DNA of 64,000 nucleotides. Source: Alkalinema sp. FACHB-956. GTDB lineage: Bacteria > Cyanobacteriota > Cyanobacteriia > Leptolyngbyales > Leptolyngbyaceae. Location: NCBI RefSeq assembly GCF_014697025.1, contig NZ_JACJRC010000002.1, positions 1 to 64,000 of the forward strand. The letters are read 5' to 3'. A program made the position numbers and the translations under genes. The first letter of the stretch is position 1. Every line of letters begins with the position of its first letter. Below, piece after piece: positions 1-9,745 of the stretch. The notes below the pieces were generated by a model that saw nothing but the letters and a program-made list of their open reading frames with translations, did not search any database and was not told where the DNA came from.

Positions 1-79
1 CCAACCCCATCTCGTCAATCACACCGGCCACAATCCCGCTGTGGTCAATATCTTGTACTCTAATTTCAGATGCATTCAT
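1..79 (-). CDS. IS1634-type (DUF4277) transposase, N-terminus only
   Basis: On the minus strand an ATG at 79 opens a frame reading MNASEIRVQDIDHSGIVAGV and continues open to the left edge, so only 26 codons are visible. This matches the start of DUF4277-containing transposases of the IS1634 group (IS4 superfamily) common in cyanobacteria, which begin with a short leader and a LDHxGIVAGxxDExGL-like stretch. The remaining protein, the catalytic DDE residues and the far terminal repeat lie outside the window. The 68 bp between this start and the CHAT stop at 148 should hold the end of the element, but a terminal inverted repeat cannot be proven without the other end. Confidence 0.7.
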   Translation of the reverse strand, partial: MNASEIRVQDIDHSGIVAGVIDEMGL

Positions 80-147
80 GCATCAAAAATACAATAACTC
101 TATGCCAAAACCTGCGGAATGTGGGTTGGACTGGGAAAAGGCCTAGA

Positions 148-2856
148 CTACAGCGCCTGTAACTTTTTCCAGTCAGCGATCGCGGCCTCTGTCCAGAGCC
201 AGTTTTGGCTTAAATTAGCCGGACTAAAGCGATCGGGATTAGCTTTCATCACTTGATCCCGTAGTTTAATCGCTTCGGCCTGGAGGCGTTTCTGTTCAGC
301 GCCGGTCTTGGTCTGCGCGGTTTTGAAAGCACTGAGGGCTAATCCTGCATAGGCAGTCAGCGCTTCAGGAGAATTGGGCTGCTGAGCAGTTAGATTAGCA
401 GCTTGGAACCAAGCATCGGTCGCTCGGGGTAAATCGACGGGGGCTAGCTTCCCTTCGGAGTAAAAGGCAAAGCCCAGTGCTATTTGATACAGCGGATTGT
501 TGGGATCCTTTTGGGTTGTCATGCCCCAAAAACGCCGCACATCATCTAGGCTGTGATTGCCATTGGAGTTCTGTTGCCAAAATTGCCAGGACAGCCGTCC
601 CCGCAAAAACAGAATGGGTGCAGTTTCTAATTGCTTGACTGAAGCGTTCTCCAAGGCAGCTTGGGCTTCTACTAGCGCCCCTTGATCGAGCAAGGCTGTT
701 ACCGCTTCCTGGGCTGGGCGCAAATTATTTTTGCTGAAGGATTGCTGGGCGATCGCGACAAGATTTGCCAGATTGGGCTGGGAATTATTGGGCTGGAGCG
801 TGCTTGGGCTGGAAGGATTGCCTGGGGAGGGTTGAGGCGAACTTGCTGAAATGGAGGGCGTTGGTGGCGTGGGAGGCTTGGATCCTAAGCGACTCACAGC
901 AACTCCAATGCCCAGTAAACTGGCCGCAGTAATGCCGATCGTGCCCAGCAATGCCTTAGATAGGGGCGGTCGAGACTCCTGCTGCTGGCCAAAATTGGCC
1001 CGATTTGCATGGTCTTGGCCCGTCTGGGGGCCGGTGTCTGGTGTCGCTGCGGGAGTCTGACCTAGGAGTTGTTGCAGGCGTGTAGGGGCATGGGCGTGGT
1101 TTGGCTCCAAGCGCAAGGCCATCTTATAGGCGGTCAGCGCTTCCGGTAGGTTGCCGTAGGCTTGAAAAGCAGTGCCCAGGTTGTAGTAGATTTCTCCGCA
1201 GTCCGGCGCAACCTTGAGGGCTTCTCCATAGGTTGCGATCGCTCCTGTCAAGTCTCCTTGTTGTTGGAGCACCTGTGCCATTTGATTCAATTCACGGGCT
1301 TTCTCGTTGGCGATCGCCGCGGTTGGCGCAGGAACAAGGCCACCATTGCCATTGCTAGAAGATGCATTGCCAGGTGGTTGCTGGGCTGTCTGCATCGATT
1401 GTGCTGAGGCAGTTACACTCCCGTTGCTGGAAAGTTCCTTGAACAGACCCGCAATTTCTGCCCGATCGGTTGCATAGTCCAGGTCGTCATCTAGGTTGAT
1501 TTCTTCCACGAAATCCCCATTGATTAACTCACTGTTAATTAACTCACTATCTCCTAAGTCATGTTCTAAGCCGCTGACGGCAAAATGCTTAGCGGTTAGA
1601 CCTGCGGGATCTAACTGGCCCAGGGAATCTAACTGCTCTGACTCCAAAAAGGCAGGATCGATGGAATCAACTGGACTGCCCCCCGATCGATCGCGACTGG
1701 CTGTCTGATGAGGCCGGAGATAGCCATCGAATTCCGGATGGAGATAGAGAATGGGTAACGCCCAATAAAGCTGGCTGGAACCGTAGGAGGATAGTAGCCC
1801 CTGTCTAGCCCGATTCAAGCTGAGGTCGATGGGATAGCGTTGCTTCAGATTGCGATAGAACAGGCGGCTGAGATTTAAGGCCACATCATCGGGAATCCGT
1901 TCTGCCATGGCCAGCACCGCAGGCACCCCCCGCTTCAACAGGGCATCGGCCAAATTATTGCTGTTATCTTCTCCGGCGGTGGCTCCATGCACCCCTCGGC
2001 AGGAGTTAAACACAGCCATCCGCACTCCGTTATTCACCAAGAGACCCGCTAAATCATCGCCATTGAGGACTTCCGTCAGCCCTGTTTTGTCATTGACGAG
2101 GTAGAGATCCCCCCCTGCACTGCCCAAGTTGCTGTGGCCTGCATAGTGCAAAATGTCGAAATGCCCCTGTTCTAGGGATTGCGTCAGTTGCTCCCGTCCC
2201 GGTTGGTCGAGAATTTGGAGTTCGATCGTAGGGCCATCAAAGCGACGATCCTGCTCTCGCTGAAGCTCAGCTTTCAAATGAACCGCTTCTTGGTGCAGTT
2301 GCAGCATTTCCTGATCCGTCGGTGCGGCCAATACCATCAGGATCCGTAGAGGCTGGTTTGGTTGAGTATTCGTAGAATGCAGAGAGAGTTTGCTGCCAAC
2401 AGCGGTAAAGGCGGAATGGTAGCGAGAAAACACCACGTCGGTTCCGGTCGAGAGGGGCCGATCGCCCGCATGCAAGACTTCCCAAGGTAGCCTGGGTAAG
2501 CGATCGCCCTTCAATCCCAAACGTAACCGCAGAATATCCTGTTGATGCTGGGCAATCCCCTGGGCCACCATCCAACTGTCCCGCACGGTCCCTTGAAACA
2601 GCGCATTGTAGAGATCTTGCCCCAAGGTCACCAAATCCACCGAAGCGGGTTCTCCAGCCGGCCCAGATTGGCCGCGTCCTCGTAGTAACCCCAACAGAGG
2701 GTCATTCATCAACTGTCCTGCTTGCTGTAACCAGTCTCCTACGCGCCAAGAGACCAATTCTTCTGCCAAGGGAACTCCAGGGGAGACCCGCTCCGTTCTC
2801 ACGAGATAGGTTTCCTCTTTAACAGGGGTGACGGACAGTGAGAATTCTTGGGTCAC
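148..2856 (-). CDS. CHAT-domain caspase-like protein with TPRs and a membrane anchor
   Basis: This 902-aa protein has an N-terminal CHAT (caspase-like) peptidase domain, about residues 70-380. The expected catalytic dyad is visible as His241 in HYAGHS and Cys286 in FNSCRG. An acidic, Ser/Asn-rich linker (400-515) follows, then tetratricopeptide repeats (about 519-600), one transmembrane helix (about 634-656), a Pro/Ser-rich spacer and a second helical TPR-like region. The layout suggests a membrane-anchored sensor-protease with the CHAT domain in the cytoplasm. CHAT-TPR proteins are frequent in cyanobacteria and are linked to programmed death or proteolytic signalling, but substrate and trigger are unknown here. 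Translation starts at GTG (2854-2856) preceded by AAAAAAGG. The linker contains a short direct repeat, SELINSELING. An IS end lies only 68 bp past the stop. Confidence 0.85.
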   Translation of the reverse strand: MTQEFSLSVTPVKEETYLVRTERVSPGVPLAEELVSWRVGDWLQQAGQLMNDPLLGLLRGRGQSGPAGEPASVDLVTLGQDLYNALFQGTVRDSWMVAQGIAQHQQDILRLRLGLKGDRLPRLPWEVLHAGDRPLSTGTDVVFSRYHSAFTAVGSKLSLHSTNTQPNQPLRILMVLAAPTDQEMLQLHQEAVHLKAELQREQDRRFDGPTIELQILDQPGREQLTQSLEQGHFDILHYAGHSNLGSAGGDLYLVNDKTGLTEVLNGDDLAGLLVNNGVRMAVFNSCRGVHGATAGEDNSNNLADALLKRGVPAVLAMAERIPDDVALNLSRLFYRNLKQRYPIDLSLNRARQGLLSSYGSSQLYWALPILYLHPEFDGYLRPHQTASRDRSGGSPVDSIDPAFLESEQLDSLGQLDPAGLTAKHFAVSGLEHDLGDSELINSELINGDFVEEINLDDDLDYATDRAEIAGLFKELSSNGSVTASAQSMQTAQQPPGNASSSNGNGGLVPAPTAAIANEKARELNQMAQVLQQQGDLTGAIATYGEALKVAPDCGEIYYNLGTAFQAYGNLPEALTAYKMALRLEPNHAHAPTRLQQLLGQTPAATPDTGPQTGQDHANRANFGQQQESRPPLSKALLGTIGITAASLLGIGVAVSRLGSKPPTPPTPSISASSPQPSPGNPSSPSTLQPNNSQPNLANLVAIAQQSFSKNNLRPAQEAVTALLDQGALVEAQAALENASVKQLETAPILFLRGRLSWQFWQQNSNGNHSLDDVRRFWGMTTQKDPNNPLYQIALGFAFYSEGKLAPVDLPRATDAWFQAANLTAQQPNSPEALTAYAGLALSAFKTAQTKTGAEQKRLQAEAIKLRDQVMKANPDRFSPANLSQNWLWTEAAIADWKKLQAL

Positions 2857-3316
2857 AGCCTTTTTTCTCCCAGTAATTCTAAACGTTCCATTGTCCCACC
2901 CCCTGATGCGAAACCTTCCGCTCCTACACTTCTGTTGTACTTATAGCGGTAAATTTGAGACTTGTCGAAGTCAATCTTATCTCCAATCTACGGAAATTCT
3001 GTGAACTCGGTCAGGCAGAGAGCCAGCTAAGTCAGGGTGAGACCTGATCTGAGGATCCGAGAAAGTACGCAGGCTTCAAAGAAACTTTGTAGTAACTTCA
3101 TGGTTACTCTATGGAACTAGTCCCGAACCCTAGGTCGATGCTTAGTAAAGCGGAATGGTAGATGCACCCTGATTTCCACCTCCAACTCATGCCTAGTGGG
3201 TTGGGGGTTTTTTGTAGGAAGGAATGGATTGTCTACGGGATTACCCGGAACCTTGGGCGATGTGACTTCCCCCCGGAAGGTCATGTCCACGATCGCTTCG
3301 TCGCTCTGGCAGGCCG
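2857..3316. other. Intergenic region upstream of the CHAT gene
   Basis: No convincing gene is seen in these 460 bp. The segment should carry the minus-strand promoter of the CHAT gene. Two short dyads lie close together: CAAAGAAACTTTG at about 3077-3089 and AGTAACTTCATGGTTACT at 3091-3108. They could be operator-like, but this is inference. A direct repeat of CCGGAAGGTCA occurs near 3275 and again inside the 3' end of the next gene near 3350. Confidence 0.4.
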
Positions 3317-4123
3317 TTAAGCTTTGGCCATCCGGTTCGTCCGGAAGGTCACGTTCGATCCTTCCTGGGTTTGTTCTAGCACCAAAAGAGGCGTGGGTTT
3401 AGCCTTTTGATCCCAATGCATATTGGCGATGCGCCCCTGAATCGTTGGTTGCCAGGTATCGTTTTCATGCCCTGGGCTGAGAAAGGTTTCAATGCAATCA
3501 ATGATTTGCCCGATCGTTTGGGATGTGGGTTGGGTAGGTAGCTTGAGAATTTTAATGCAGACGCGGAACAGCACACGCTTGGTTCCCTTGGGGGCATCCT
3601 GGGGCTCATATTCCACATCAAAGACTTCATCCACTTGTCGGCCGGTGCTGCTGGCAATGCCCAGTTCACCTTGGCTGGCTTGCTGTGGGCGCAGAGCCAT
3701 GGTAATTCGATCTTTAACCTTAATTTTCATTTGGTTGACGATCGAGAAGTGGAAGACCTCTTCTGCCATCCGCATTCTGAGATAATCTAGATTAAATTCC
3801 CGTGAGTGAATTAAGTCCGGATTGCGCTCCATTTTGCCGATCGTATCGACCGCAAATTTATATTTTTTCTGGAGTTCCTGATTTTTCAAGAGTTCAAACC
3901 GGAGCTTTTTGTTCAGGCGACGGTACTGCAACGCGGAGGTCGCGCCCAGAATCACCAATAGCACTAATAACCCACCCGCAGTGTGCATCCACACTGGAGA
4001 CGTTTGCAGACTGGCTGCCTGAGGGGAAGAACTAGCTGGCTGGGTTGTTGCGGTCTTAGGTTTGGTCGTTTTTGGGGCGGCCTGAGCAAGCCAGGTTCCC
4101 GTCGGGATAATCGGGACTGACAT
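3317..4123 (-). CDS. Conserved cyanobacterial membrane-anchored hypothetical protein
   Basis: About 268 aa from the ATG at 4123. The frame stays open to 4222, but the upstream stretch is not protein-like and the ATG gives a sensible start. The protein has a Pro/Thr/Gln-rich N-terminus, one transmembrane helix (TAGGLLVLLVILGATSALQY), a coiled-coil-like basic stretch, then a soluble domain with a strongly conserved look (for example REFNLDYLRMRMAEEVFHFS and GQIIDCIETFL). I do not recognise a named family. The topology suggests a short N-terminal anchor with the bulk on one side of the membrane. It stands alone, with 166 bp to the divergent HAD gene. The function is unknown. Confidence 0.7.
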   Translation of the reverse strand: MSVPIIPTGTWLAQAAPKTTKPKTATTQPASSSPQAASLQTSPVWMHTAGGLLVLLVILGATSALQYRRLNKKLRFELLKNQELQKKYKFAVDTIGKMERNPDLIHSREFNLDYLRMRMAEEVFHFSIVNQMKIKVKDRITMALRPQQASQGELGIASSTGRQVDEVFDVEYEPQDAPKGTKRVLFRVCIKILKLPTQPTSQTIGQIIDCIETFLSPGHENDTWQPTIQGRIANMHWDQKAKPTPLLVLEQTQEGSNVTFRTNRMAKA

Positions 4124-4389
4124 ATTCACCACAGAATCACTATTTGGACAACGGGTTGAAACTATTAAGGGAGTATTCCCATAAAACTGTAGGGAACAAC
4201 AATTAGAGAATCTATCCCTCATCAGAGGGGATTTTTGCCTCTATTGCTGACTCTATGTTACCTAATCGGTTCCAGCGAACTTGAGGGGATTGGACGACGG
4301 TAATTTCTCTTCAATCGTCGAATTCCCTAAAAATAGATCGGGCAGCAGTCCTTGTATTATCCAAGGGGTGGTATTTACAGGGGGGCTGT

Positions 4390-5160
4390 ATGTTCCTAAG
4401 GCCGATCGCGCAGGCTCAGGGTGAGTTTTCTGCGATCCAATGTGTTGCAACGGATATGGATGGCACACTGACTCAACAGGGCAAATTCAGTCCAGCCCTG
4501 TTACAGGCATTTGAACGGTTGGCCGATCGCGCCATTCCTGTGGTGATTGTGACGGGTCGATCGGCGGGCTGGGTCAGTGCCATCAGTCATTACCTGCCCA
4601 TTGCAGGGGCGATCGCGGAAAATGGGGGGCTGTTCTATCAGGGCGATCGTTCGGAATGGTTGGTGCCCATTTCAGACTTACAGAAGCATCGCCAAGCCTT
4701 GTCAGAGACCTTTGCAGCCTTGCAATCTCACTTTCCCCAGCTTCAGGAATCGTCAGACAATCGCTTTCGGCTCACAGATTGGACGTTTGATGTGCAAGGG
4801 CTTTCCCGTCAGCAGTTGCAAGCCCTAAGCCAATGCTGCGAGGCCCAGGGATGGACGATGGTCTACAGCACTGTGCAATGTCATATTAAACTTCCAAAAC
4901 AAAGTAAATTGCAGGGCTTGCAGCAAGTTTTGCGGCTGGCGTTTCCGACGATCGACCCCCAGCAGGTGGTTACGGTTGGGGACAGCCCCAATGATGAAAG
5001 CTTGTTCCAGATGCCGCTTTCTGTGGGTGTGGCTAATGTGCAGCATTATGTTGATCAATTGTCCCAGCTCCCCCAGTTTGTCACCCAGGCAGAGGAAGGG
5101 GCGGGGTTCTGTGAACTGGTGGAGCTGATGATGTCTGGTGAAGCGCAATCTGCAAAATAA
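4390..5160 (+). CDS. HAD-superfamily hydrolase (Cof/SPP-like phosphatase)
   Basis: A 256-aa haloacid-dehalogenase-type phosphatase. Motif I DMDGT (nucleophile Asp about residue 22), motif II VIVTGRS and the C-terminal motif GDSPNDESLF are all present with the spacing of the HAD IIB (Cof-type) group, which has its cap domain inserted between motifs II and III. It should hydrolyse a small phosphorylated metabolite, with Mg2+ held by the aspartates. The natural substrate cannot be read from the sequence; sugar phosphate is the usual guess. The start is ATG at 4390 after a GGGGGC stretch. It converges with ndhN, and a shared hairpin terminator lies between them. Short tandem repeats start directly after its stop codon. 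Confidence 0.85.
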   Translation: MFLRPIAQAQGEFSAIQCVATDMDGTLTQQGKFSPALLQAFERLADRAIPVVIVTGRSAGWVSAISHYLPIAGAIAENGGLFYQGDRSEWLVPISDLQKHRQALSETFAALQSHFPQLQESSDNRFRLTDWTFDVQGLSRQQLQALSQCCEAQGWTMVYSTVQCHIKLPKQSKLQGLQQVLRLAFPTIDPQQVVTVGDSPNDESLFQMPLSVGVANVQHYVDQLSQLPQFVTQAEEGAGFCELVELMMSGEAQSAK

Positions 5161-5162
5161 AC

Positions 5163-5272
5163 ACGAGCACAAAAGTACGAACAAAAAAATACCAGCACAA
5201 AACAGCCTCTCCTGTTCTAGAAGAGGCTGTTTTCATACTTTAATCTGCACCTCAATTAATCTGCACCTAAAT
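5163..5272. repeat. Two short tandem repeats between HAD gene and ndhN
   Basis: 5163-5204 is three degenerate 14-bp units (ACGAGCACAAAAGT, ACGAACAAAAAAAT, ACCAGCACAAAACA), beginning two bases after the HAD stop. 5241-5272 is two 16-bp units (TAATCTGCACCTCAAT, TAATCTGCACCTAAAT) shortly downstream of the ndhN stop. The terminator hairpin sits between them. Both were found by direct reading. Confidence 0.8.
5201..5231. terminator. Bidirectional hairpin terminator
   Basis: AACAGCCTCT (5201-5210) pairs with AGAGGCTGTT (5222-5231) around an 11-nt loop. It is followed by TTTC on the plus strand and by TTTTG on the minus strand. It lies between the converging HAD gene and ndhN and can serve both. 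Confidence 0.65.
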
Positions 5273-5294
5273 TTTTACCCCAAGCAAACAGAGG

Positions 5295-5771
5295 CTAAGC
5301 AGCAGCTAAGGTTTCTTTTAACGGAGTCCAACGGAAAGACCGATCGCCTCCCAGTTCAACAACGACTTTAACGCGCGGATCCAGCTTAGGCAGGTTCGCC
5401 AAAAAGTCTAATTCTTCGTTGGACAAAATATTACCTTCGATAATCCAGAGCAAGAGTCCCTTGCACTTGGGCGGCAGGCTAGCCAACTGGGTTTCGATAA
5501 TCGGAGGGATAAAGTAGCGATAGCCGACTGCGGGGTCGGAGGTTGCACTTTTTTTGCCGAGGTGAGGTGGACGTACCCCATGGACGCCCGTCAGGTACAT
5601 GGCCACATCGCCCAAGCCCCGTGCCGTCAGACTGAGGGAAACGTATCCCTTCGATCGGATGCGGCGACGATAGCGACCTTCAAAGCCCCCTTCTAGTGGG
5701 ACATAGACGCCCAGTGCACCATGGGACTCCAAATCTCGGATTAGTTTGCCGCCAGTCGTAATTAGTGCCAT
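5295..5771 (-). CDS. ndhN: NAD(P)H dehydrogenase-like (NDH-1) subunit N
   Basis: A 158-aa protein from the ATG at 5771, beginning MALITTGGKLIRDLE. It matches NdhN, one of the cyanobacterial/plastid-specific hydrophilic subunits of the NDH-1 (complex I-like) photosynthetic complex. NDH-1 takes electrons from ferredoxin and drives cyclic electron flow, respiration and CO2 uptake at the thylakoid. NdhN sits in the connecting region near the ferredoxin-docking arm. No membrane helix is seen, as expected. A ten-codon upstream extension is possible but is not family-like. Its divergent position next to rplC is the usual cyanobacterial arrangement. Confidence 0.93.
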   Translation of the reverse strand: MALITTGGKLIRDLESHGALGVYVPLEGGFEGRYRRRIRSKGYVSLSLTARGLGDVAMYLTGVHGVRPPHLGKKSATSDPAVGYRYFIPPIIETQLASLPPKCKGLLLWIIEGNILSNEELDFLANLPKLDPRVKVVVELGGDRSFRWTPLKETLAAA

Positions 5772-6546
5772 ATCAATAAGCTTTAATACCCACTGCACTC
5801 TAGTCTAATCGTTCTTGCAGCGATTTCATCGCCCTTGTTCACCCGAGGCCATAGAATTATCTAGTGTCCACAGTTCCTAGCTTCTCAATAGATGTCTAGA
5901 TATCTCCTTAGGTATTTTTGGCTGGGCTTAGATAGCTTGCTCGATCGCTAGATAGATATAGATTTAGTGTTGAGAGTTTGGCTCTAGCTTTGTCCGAGAG
6001 CCCCAGGCGAGATGCCCGGAAAAAGATCCAGAAAATTTTGTGTCTTGCTAGACAGAACTGAACACCTTAGGTAGAATGTTTAATTGTCGTGATTTTACGG
6101 CGCAGCTTGTTTCCCGCCCACCTTTGCGGTACTGAAACTCTCAGCATCATGGCTTTTCGGTACGTGTAGCACAGGTTCGCACCCGTGATGAGAGGAAACA
6201 GCGTGAGGTTAGCTTCAGGCAATTGTTTGAAGTTTTCTGAGGAAGGGTAAATCCCTTCACTACTTGGAAGGACTCCTTTCTGGTTTGGATACTGAGCAGC
6301 TTGCTGTTTAAGTCCACTGGAACTGACTGTCGGAGTGATTCAGCGCCTTTTGTGAGGTGCGTCTATCGCCTGAAGATGGAGTGATCAAGTTTGTAGAGGT
6401 AGCCTCCTATATTATTTGGAGGTTGTTTCTGCGTGTGCGCGATCGGTGGAATTTAATTCTTCCGAGCGTGCTGTTTTGTCCAGGGTAAGTTGTGTGCTGC
6501 AACCGCTGCCCAGTACGGGATGTTTAGTTAAAGGAGACCCGACATC
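5772..6546 (+). promoter_or_regulatory. Long leader/promoter region between ndhN and rplC
   Basis: These 775 bp separate ndhN and the ribosomal cluster, and no reading frame looks coding. The region should contain the ndhN promoter (minus) and the main promoter and leader of the S10-type operon (plus). A small hairpin with arms CCTCC (6403-6407) and GGAGG (6418-6422) lies 125 bp before rplC. The rplC ribosome site AAAGGAGA is at its right end. No known riboswitch or RNase P RNA was recognised. Leader-mediated control by a ribosomal protein is possible but not shown. Confidence 0.45.
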
Positions 6547-7185
6547 GTGGCTGTTGGAATTCTCGGCACAAAGCTTGGGATGACCCAAGTATTTGATGAG
6601 GCAGGGAGAGCAATCCCTGTCACAGTGATTCAGGCAGGTCCCTGCCCGATTACTCAAGTTAAGACCAAAGAAACTGATGGGTATGTGGCACTTCAGTTTG
6701 CTTACGGCGATGTGAAGGAAAAGAACCTGAGCAAAGCTGAAAAGGGTCACCTGAAAAAATCTGAATCGGCTCCTCTGCGTCATCTGACGGAGTGTCGTTT
6801 GAAGGATGTGTCCGGCTACGAATTAGGTCAAGCACTAACCGTTGAGCAATTTGAGTCTGGCCAATTGGTAGATGTAATCGGAACCAGCATTGGTCGTGGC
6901 TTCGCAGGTTATCAAAAGCGCCATAACTTCAAGCGTGGACCCATGGCGCACGGTTCTAAGAACCACCGTCTGCCCGGTTCGACCGGTGCAGGTACAACTC
7001 CCGGTCGGGTTTTTCCTGGTAAGCGGATGGCCGGTCAGTACGGGAACGAGCAAGTCACGGTGAAAAAGCTGACCGTGGTGCGTGTCGATAGCGATCGCAA
7101 CCTGCTGTTGGTGAAAGGTGCGATTCCTGGCAAACCCGGTGGCTTGGTGAAAATCGTTCCGGCCAAATTGGTTGGTGGTAAGTAA
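6547..7185 (+). CDS. rplC: 50S ribosomal protein L3
   Basis: 212 aa. uL3 is an early assembly protein of the large subunit whose loop reaches the peptidyl-transferase centre. The conserved loop is visible as [19 protein letters not shown], followed by GKRMAGQYG. Translation starts at GTG (6547) after AAAGGAGACC. It is the first gene of the cluster here; rpsJ is not upstream, as is normal in cyanobacteria, where it lies elsewhere. Confidence 0.98.
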   Translation: MAVGILGTKLGMTQVFDEAGRAIPVTVIQAGPCPITQVKTKETDGYVALQFAYGDVKEKNLSKAEKGHLKKSESAPLRHLTECRLKDVSGYELGQALTVEQFESGQLVDVIGTSIGRGFAGYQKRHNFKRGPMAHGSKNHRLPGSTGAGTTPGRVFPGKRMAGQYGNEQVTVKKLTVVRVDSDRNLLLVKGAIPGKPGGLVKIVPAKLVGGK

Positions 7186-7231
7186 GCGAGGCGATCGTCA
7201 AGTCTGACGAAACGAGACAGGAGATAAAACA

Positions 7232-7867
7232 ATGGTTGATTGTGTCGTGAAAGACTGGCAAGGCGCAGATAAAGGCAACGCCTCGCTGGATCTCAAAGTT
7301 GCAAAAGAAGAAAGCGCAGCTCATATCGTGCACCGCGCCCTAGTTCGTCAATTGGCCAATGCTCGGCAAGGGACTGCCTGCACCAAGACTCGTTCTGAAG
7401 TCAGTGGGGGTGGCCGCAAGCCTTGGCGTCAAAAGGGAACGGGTCGTGCTCGGGCAGGTTCTAACCGTTCTCCCCTGTGGCGCGGCGGTGGTGTGATCTT
7501 CGGGCCGAAGCCTCGGGATTACAGCCAGAAGATGAACCGCAAGGAGCGTCGGTTAGCTCTGCGTACCGCATTGCAAAGCCGCGTGGCTGACTTGATTGCG
7601 GTAGAAGATTTTGCGGCTAATTTAGAGCGTCCCAAGACCAAAGAAGTGTTGGCTGCGTTCCAACGCTGGGGCGTAGAAGCGGATTCCAAGGTGCTGTTGA
7701 TTGTTTCTGAGCGCCAAGAAAACGTTTGGTTGTCGGTTCGGAACGTAGAGCGGGTGCGGATTATTTCTGCAAGCAACCTGAACGTGTATGACATTTTGGC
7801 TGCGGATCAAATCGTAGCGACTGCATCTGCGATCGCAAAAATTCAGGAGGTTTACGGTGACGACTAA
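7232..7867 (+). CDS. rplD: 50S ribosomal protein L4
   Basis: 211 aa. uL4 lines the polypeptide exit tunnel with its extended loop, seen here as the basic [19 protein letters not shown] segment. In E. coli L4 also represses its own S10 operon; whether this holds in cyanobacteria is unknown. The ATG follows GGAGATAAAACA. Its 3' end overlaps rplW by 11 bp. Confidence 0.98.
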   Translation: MVDCVVKDWQGADKGNASLDLKVAKEESAAHIVHRALVRQLANARQGTACTKTRSEVSGGGRKPWRQKGTGRARAGSNRSPLWRGGGVIFGPKPRDYSQKMNRKERRLALRTALQSRVADLIAVEDFAANLERPKTKEVLAAFQRWGVEADSKVLLIVSERQENVWLSVRNVERVRIISASNLNVYDILAADQIVATASAIAKIQEVYGDD

Positions 7868-8162
7868 CTTTAACCCCCGTGATTTGGCGGATTTGATCCG
7901 TCGCCCGATTATCACTGAGAAGGCCACGGTTGCGCTGGAAAACAATCAGTACACCTTCGAAGTTGATCCCAAGGCCAAGAAGCCGGAAATTAAGGCCGCT
8001 GTTGAGTTTTTGTTCGACGTTAAAGTGACTGGGATCAGCACCCAGAACCCGCCGTACAAATCTCGTCGCGTTGGTCGCTTTGCAGGTCGGAAGCCGCACT
8101 ACAAAAAAGCGATCGTGACGCTGGCGGAAGGGGATTCCATCACCCTGTTCCCCGAAGTTTAG
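7857..8162 (+). CDS. rplW: 50S ribosomal protein L23
   Basis: 101 aa. uL23 sits at the tunnel exit and docks trigger factor and the signal recognition particle. It carries the family start [13 protein letters not shown]. Translation begins at GTG (7857) inside the end of rplD, with a strong AGGAGG at 7845-7850, so the two genes are probably translationally coupled. Confidence 0.97.
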   Translation: MTTNFNPRDLADLIRRPIITEKATVALENNQYTFEVDPKAKKPEIKAAVEFLFDVKVTGISTQNPPYKSRRVGRFAGRKPHYKKAIVTLAEGDSITLFPEV

Positions 8163-8184
8163 TCAGCAGTTGAGAGAGTGAACT

Positions 8185-9048
8185 ATGGGTATTCGGAACT
8201 ATCGCCCCTACACCGCAGGTACTCGCGATCGTAGCGTGGCGGATTTTAAAGAAGTTACCAAGAGCGAACCCGAAAAGTCGCTGGTTGTTTCCATCCACCG
8301 TTCTAAGGGTCGGAACAACCGTGGGGTCATCACCTGCCGTCATCGCGGCGGTGGTCACAAAAAGCTGTACCGCATCATTGACTTCAAGCGGGACAAGCAA
8401 GGGATCCCCGCTAAAGTTGTGGCGATCGAATACGATCCCAACCGCAACGCTCGGATTGCGCTGCTGCACTACCAAGATGGTGAGAAGCGCTATATCCTTC
8501 ATCCCGTTGGCTTAGAAGTTGGTGCGACGGTTGTTTCTGGCGAAGGTTCGCCGATCGAAGTCGGTAATGCAATGCCGTTGTCTGCGATTCCCCTAGGGAC
8601 GATCGTGCATAACGTCGAGCTCTATCCCGGTCGTGGTGGCCAGATGGTGCGTTCCGCAGGTGCGGGTGCCCAAGTCGCTGCAAAAGATGGCGATTACGTC
8701 ACCCTGAAGTTGCCTTCCACGGAAGTTCGCATGGTGCGCCGTAATTGCATGGCCACGATTGGTCAAGTCGGCAACACCGAGCACCGCAACCTGACCCTGG
8801 GTAAAGCGGGTCGGACTCGCCATCGCGGTCGTCGTCCCGAAGTTCGGGGTAGCGTCATGAACCCCGTAGATCACCCCCACGGTGGTGGTGAAGGTCGGGC
8901 TCCCATCGGTCGTTCTGGCCCTGTTACGCCTTGGGGTAAACCGGCTCTGGGTAAGAAGACCCGTAAGAAGAAGAAACTCAGCAGTGCGCTGATTGTTCGT
9001 CGTCGCCGTAAGTCGTCCAAGCGTGGACGCGGCGGTCGTGAGTCATAA
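8185..9048 (+). CDS. rplB: 50S ribosomal protein L2
   Basis: 287 aa, a full-length uL2. It is needed for subunit association and for peptidyl-transferase centre assembly. The near-universal [13 protein letters not shown] segment near the C-terminus, with its catalytic-centre-proximal histidine, is intact, followed by the usual very basic tail. ATG start after GAGAGTGAACT. The gap to rplW is 22 bp. Confidence 0.98.
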   Translation: MGIRNYRPYTAGTRDRSVADFKEVTKSEPEKSLVVSIHRSKGRNNRGVITCRHRGGGHKKLYRIIDFKRDKQGIPAKVVAIEYDPNRNARIALLHYQDGEKRYILHPVGLEVGATVVSGEGSPIEVGNAMPLSAIPLGTIVHNVELYPGRGGQMVRSAGAGAQVAAKDGDYVTLKLPSTEVRMVRRNCMATIGQVGNTEHRNLTLGKAGRTRHRGRRPEVRGSVMNPVDHPHGGGEGRAPIGRSGPVTPWGKPALGKKTRKKKKLSSALIVRRRRKSSKRGRGGRES

Positions 9049-9068
9049 GTTAAAGGGAGAACTCGGAA

Positions 9069-9344
9069 ATGTCTCGTTCATTGAAGAAAGGCCCCTTTGT
9101 TGCCGACCACCTGCTGCGTAAGGTTGAGGCGGCGAAGGCCAAAAATGATAACTCCGTCATCAAAACCTGGTCTCGGGCATCCACCATTTTGCCCAACATG
9201 ATCGGTCTGACGATCGCCGTACACAACGGCAAAACCCACGTCCCCGTCTACGTGTCGGAACAAATGGTGGGTCACAAACTGGGTGAATTTGCTCCCACCC
9301 GTACCTTTAAGGGGCACGGTGCTGATAAGAAGGCGCGTCGCTAA
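9069..9344 (+). CDS. rpsS: 30S ribosomal protein S19
   Basis: 91 aa. uS19 is in the head of the small subunit, contacting S13 and the intersubunit bridges. It begins with the family signature [16 protein letters not shown]. The distance to rplB is 20 bp with an AAGGGAGA ribosome site. Confidence 0.98.
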   Translation: MSRSLKKGPFVADHLLRKVEAAKAKNDNSVIKTWSRASTILPNMIGLTIAVHNGKTHVPVYVSEQMVGHKLGEFAPTRTFKGHGADKKARR

Positions 9345-9357
9345 GGAGACCTGAGCT

Positions 9358-9720
9358 ATGGCAGTTGCACTACAACCCAATGAAGCGAAAGCGACCGCGA
9401 AATATATCCGCATGTCTCCCCGTAAGGTGCGTCGTGTGTTGGATCAAATTCGAGGCCGCTCCTACCGGGAAGCGTTGATTATCCTGGAATTTATGCCCTA
9501 CCGCGCCTGTGAACCGATTCTCAAGGTTCTGCGGTCTGCGGCAGCCAATGCGGAACACAATATGGGAATCGATCGGGCGTCCCTGACGGTGGCCCAAGCC
9601 TTTGCAGACATGGGGCCTTCCCTCAAGCGGTTCCGTCCTCGTGCCCAAGGTCGTGCTTATCAAATTCGTAAACCGACTTGCCACATCACAATCACCGTGG
9701 CACCCGGTGCAGAAGACTAA
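9358..9720 (+). CDS. rplV: 50S ribosomal protein L22
   Basis: 120 aa. uL22 has a globular domain on the ribosome surface and a beta-hairpin that reaches into the exit tunnel. The hairpin region is read as [19 protein letters not shown], and the family signature [19 protein letters not shown] is near the N-terminus. It starts 13 bp after rpsS. Confidence 0.98.
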   Translation: MAVALQPNEAKATAKYIRMSPRKVRRVLDQIRGRSYREALIILEFMPYRACEPILKVLRSAAANAEHNMGIDRASLTVAQAFADMGPSLKRFRPRAQGRAYQIRKPTCHITITVAPGAED

Positions 9721-9745
9721 GTAGACATCGCAAGAGGATAAAACC

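Noticed and set aside
5772-6546. RNase P RNA or another housekeeping RNA in the spacer
   Set aside because: None of the conserved core segments of rnpB, tmRNA, SRP RNA or 6S RNA was recognised.
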